A stretch of 8,418 nucleotides of DNA from Odoribacteraceae bacterium (GTDB lineage: Bacteria; Bacteroidota; Bacteroidia; Bacteroidales; Marinifilaceae), in assembly GCA_031259905.1 (NCBI GenBank), contig JAIRKS010000191.1:1-8418 (forward strand). Direction: 5' to 3'. The position numbers were made by a program, and so were the translations under genes. Under the pieces are notes generated by a model, which was not told the DNA's origin, searched no databases, and saw nothing but the letters and a program-made list of their open reading frames with translations. This document shows positions 6,578 through 8,418 of the stretch, one piece after another (within the stretch, counting starts at the first letter, position 1; each line of letters starts with the position of its first letter).

Positions 6578-6602
6578 GGGGAGAAGCGTAACGTTTCTCC
6601 CC
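6578..6602 (-). terminator. Strong hairpin terminator of the phosphoesterase gene
   Basis: The arms ggggagaagcg (6578-6588) and cgtttctcccc (6592-6602) pair over 11 bp with one G-T wobble and a 3-nt loop (taa). On the minus strand the hairpin begins 13 nt after the stop codon of the phosphoesterase. It is preceded by an A7 run and followed by gctttccatt. On the plus strand the same hairpin is followed by tgttttttt, a better T tract, so it probably terminates in both directions. It would insulate the hyp operon promoter just beyond it. Confidence 0.75.
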
Positions 6603-6615
6603 TGTTTTTTTCGGG

Positions 6616-8181
6616 CTACTCCACGTGCAGCAGCACGTTCGTGGAAGCGTCCAGCCCCCACGCGTCGCGTGCCCTCACCCGGACGACGTGCACGCCGGCG
6701 GGGAGACCGTCGGGGATAGGCAACCGCCACAGGTGACGGGAAGGATCACCCCCCCCCGTGGCGAGAGGCCGCGTGTTCTCGCCCGAAGGAATACCCATCG
6801 CGCGCAGACCCGTGACGCGGGAATAATAAGGATCGCGCTCCAGCACCCTCTCCATCGCCACCCACTCGCCGTTCCACTCCGCGCGCGCCTCCACCACCGT
6901 CTCCTCGTCCGCCGCGTACACGTTCACGACCACCTCCCTCTTCCCCGGCCACAGCTTCTCCCTCTTGAAAGCGTAAGGCGTCCACGCGTGCATCTGCGCG
7001 CCGGGGACGTTCCCCGACACCTTGAACTCGAACGCCGGGCGCTCCCGTCCCTCCAGGCGCATCACCCAGTAACCCCTCGGCGTGCCGTCCTCCATCGGGG
7101 AAGAGGGAACGCCGAAGAAATCCTTGTCGCCCTGCCACCAGGAGCCGCACACCGCCCCCGCCACAATCTCCCGCAACGGCTCGTCGTGCGGCCACCCGCT
7201 CGCCCGGTCAAACGAGAGAGAATACTGCGTGTGCGTGTGCCCGGCGAAAACCATCACGCGCGGGTGCCTCGCGAAAAGGGCGAAGAAATCCCCCGGGTTC
7301 TCCAGCTCATCGACAGGAATGTGCATGAAAATATACAGCGGCGTGGCGGGATCGAGCTTCTCCAGGTAATTCTTCACGAAAAGCACCTGCTCGCGATCGA
7401 TCCTCCCCACGTAACCGCGCTTCCCGGCGGTCGTGTCCGGGAAAATATCATTCAACACGAGGAAAGCGTTCTCCCCGTAATGAAAAGCGTAATACGAGGG
7501 ACCGAAGTGCTTCTTGAACGTCTCGTCGCGGTAACGGATCTCCCGCGCCTCGTAATTCTGGTCGTGATTCCCCATGACGGGATAAACCGGCACCCCGATC
7601 TTCCCCAGCGTCCGCGCCAGCGGCGGCATCATCGAGAGATCGTCGAAAACGAGATCGCCGAGGGGAACGACAAAATCGAAGCGCTCGTCGATCAACTGCT
7701 CGCCGACGAGCCTCCCGACGTAATACACCTCGTCCTTGTCGCGCGTCTGCGTGTCGCCGAGCAACCCGATCCTCAGCGTCTCCTCGTTGCCGGCGGGGTA
7801 AAGCGGGAAATCCAGCGGCGCGGCGAGCGGCGCGGGATCGATCCCGTTCTTGATGTAAGCGGGAGACCCGCCGGGCTTGTTAAACGCGTGGGCGAGCGGG
7901 AGATTGTCCGCCGACAGGGGAAGAGAGTACCCCGGCGGCTTCATCACGAAAATCGTGGCATCGTCCGCGAGCGGGAGCGAGTAACGACCGTTCCTCCCGG
8001 TACGCGCGACGTCGACCCCGTTCGAGACGAGCACGCCGGGCACGCCCTTCTCGTTCCTGTCACGTCGACCGTCGCGGTTCAAGTCCGCGAAGACGTGCCC
8101 CGTGACAACGCGCGGGGCTTGCGCGATAACATCCGCTCCCGCGGGGAGCAGCAACAGCAAAGTAATAGCGAGTGTTTTCAT
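6616..8181 (-). CDS. Exported calcineurin-like metallophosphoesterase
   Basis: This 521-aa protein starts with a signal peptide (MKTLAITLLLLLPAGADVIAQA), so it acts in the periplasm or at the surface. Residues of about 25-130 form an immunoglobulin-like N-terminal domain (MetallophosN type); its loop DLNRDGRRDRNE (33-44) looks like a calcium-binding dockerin/SdrD-type loop. The catalytic domain (about 135-330) shows the ordered calcineurin-fold metal ligands: D143 in GDTQ, D176 in GDLVFDD, N205-H206 in GNHDQ, H287 in MHIPV, and H315/H317 in GHTHTQ. The usual DxH of the first motif is DxQ, which I believe is common in this subfamily. The remainder (about 340-521) is a beta-rich C-terminal domain (MetallophosC type). 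It would hydrolyse a phosphate ester, but the substrate is unknown. It has its own promoter and terminator and is probably not part of the hydroxyproline operon. Confidence 0.9.
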   Translation of the reverse strand: MKTLAITLLLLLPAGADVIAQAPRVVTGHVFADLNRDGRRDRNEKGVPGVLVSNGVDVARTGRNGRYSLPLADDATIFVMKPPGYSLPLSADNLPLAHAFNKPGGSPAYIKNGIDPAPLAAPLDFPLYPAGNEETLRIGLLGDTQTRDKDEVYYVGRLVGEQLIDERFDFVVPLGDLVFDDLSMMPPLARTLGKIGVPVYPVMGNHDQNYEAREIRYRDETFKKHFGPSYYAFHYGENAFLVLNDIFPDTTAGKRGYVGRIDREQVLFVKNYLEKLDPATPLYIFMHIPVDELENPGDFFALFARHPRVMVFAGHTHTQYSLSFDRASGWPHDEPLREIVAGAVCGSWWQGDKDFFGVPSSPMEDGTPRGYWVMRLEGRERPAFEFKVSGNVPGAQMHAWTPYAFKREKLWPGKREVVVNVYAADEETVVEARAEWNGEWVAMERVLERDPYYSRVTGLRAMGIPSGENTRPLATGGGDPSRHLWRLPIPDGLPAGVHVVRVRARDAWGLDASTNVLLHVE

Positions 8182-8248
8182 GTTTTAATCATTAAGGATT
8201 CGTGTATTCAGGTTCCTGTTCACTTGTCCCTCCTTCCGGGGGACAGCC

Positions 8249-8256
8249 CAAAGATA
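8249..8256 (-). promoter_or_regulatory. Putative -7 element for the phosphoesterase gene
   Basis: The minus strand reads TATCTTTG, matching the Bacteroidota consensus TAnnTTTG, and gives a 5' untranslated region of about 60 nt before the ATG at 8181. Upstream there is only a partial -33 match (GTTG at 8275-8272, 15 bp away, shorter than the usual spacing). The sequence between it and the start codon becomes A/T-rich near the ATG (aatgattaaaac), as expected for a Bacteroidota start. Confidence 0.55.
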
Positions 8257-8300
8257 CTCATTTTCCCCGTTCAACCCGCGGGGGCGAGAATCCCGGTCAA

Positions 8301-8384
8301 CCTCGTCCGGTGTTGTCCGACCCTTGTCCGGTGTTGTCCGATCCTTGTCCGGTGCTGTCCAAACCTCGTTCGATATTTCCCGAG
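8301..8384. repeat. Four 21-bp direct repeats with 10/11-bp half-units
   Basis: Units begin at 8301, 8322, 8343 and 8364. The first three are nearly identical (ccttgtccggtgttgtccga type) and the fourth is degenerate. A fifth, barely recognisable unit may run to 8405. On the minus strand every unit holds two GGACA words. The matching plus-strand gtcc words start at 8305, 8315, 8326, 8336, 8347 and 8357, which is alternating 10 and 11 bp spacing. The array ends about 45 bp upstream of the phosphoesterase -7 element. A plus-strand frame through it gives LVRCCPx heptads, but I see no sign that it is translated. Confidence 0.85.
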
Positions 8385-8403
8385 CCTCCTAAAATGTTAG
8401 CTT

Positions 8404-8418
8404 ACTTTCGACGAAAGT
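8404..8418. repeat. Inverted repeat at the right window edge
   Basis: The last 15 bases, actttcg-a-cgaaagt, form a perfect inverted repeat with 7-bp arms around one base. It reaches the edge of the window, so its full extent cannot be seen. It may belong to a further palindromic element or be a terminator stem of a neighbouring gene. Confidence 0.6.

Noticed and set aside
6625..8400. A 591-codon plus-strand open frame opposite the phosphoesterase
   Set aside because: It mirrors the phosphoesterase gene, is rich in R, P and H as expected from reverse-complemented GC-rich codons, and runs on into the 21-bp repeats.

Overview
The window looks like a piece of chromosome from a high-GC member of the Bacteroidota, probably a gut-type anaerobe of the Bacteroidales. 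Four things suggest this. The start codons are preceded by A/T-rich stretches rather than Shine-Dalgarno sequences. Two -7 elements fit the Bacteroidota consensus TAnnTTTG. A strictly anaerobic glycyl radical enzyme is present. The two exported proteins belong to families common in that phylum. The genus cannot be fixed from this sequence. All convincing genes lie on the minus strand, so the window reads from right to left.

Right end (8182-8418): a short array of 21-bp direct repeats, each made of two GGACA-type half-units 10 or 11 bp apart, lies upstream of a probable promoter for an exported calcineurin-like phosphoesterase (6616-8181). A strong hairpin terminator (6578-6602) closes that gene.

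Middle (946 to about 6570): a compact three-gene operon. Its promoter and operator-like palindromes are at 6542-6568, followed by an unusually long leader of about 170 nt. The genes are a radical SAM activating enzyme (5596-6381), a glycyl radical enzyme that closely resembles trans-4-hydroxy-L-proline dehydratase HypD (3208-5574), and an exported S9-family serine peptidase (946-3195). The gaps are 21 and 12 bp. The activase installs the glycyl radical on HypD, and HypD dehydrates hydroxyproline to pyrroline-5-carboxylate. The peptidase could release peptides from proline/hydroxyproline-rich material such as collagen. This makes a plausible uptake-and-use unit for host collagen fragments. No pyrroline-5-carboxylate reductase is in the window.

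Left end (1-945): a coding-like frame of unknown identity follows the peptidase (694-903), overlapped at its start by a terminator-like hairpin. Beyond it is the most unusual object here, an array of at least thirteen 42-bp units (1-546) built as alternating inverted repeats with a dyad centre every 21 bp. It includes a perfect 38-bp palindrome. The arm sequence changes completely along the array, yet the arms stay self-complementary. The array is open in several frames on both strands and encodes similar heptad peptides either way, so I treat it as a structured DNA/RNA element rather than a confident gene.
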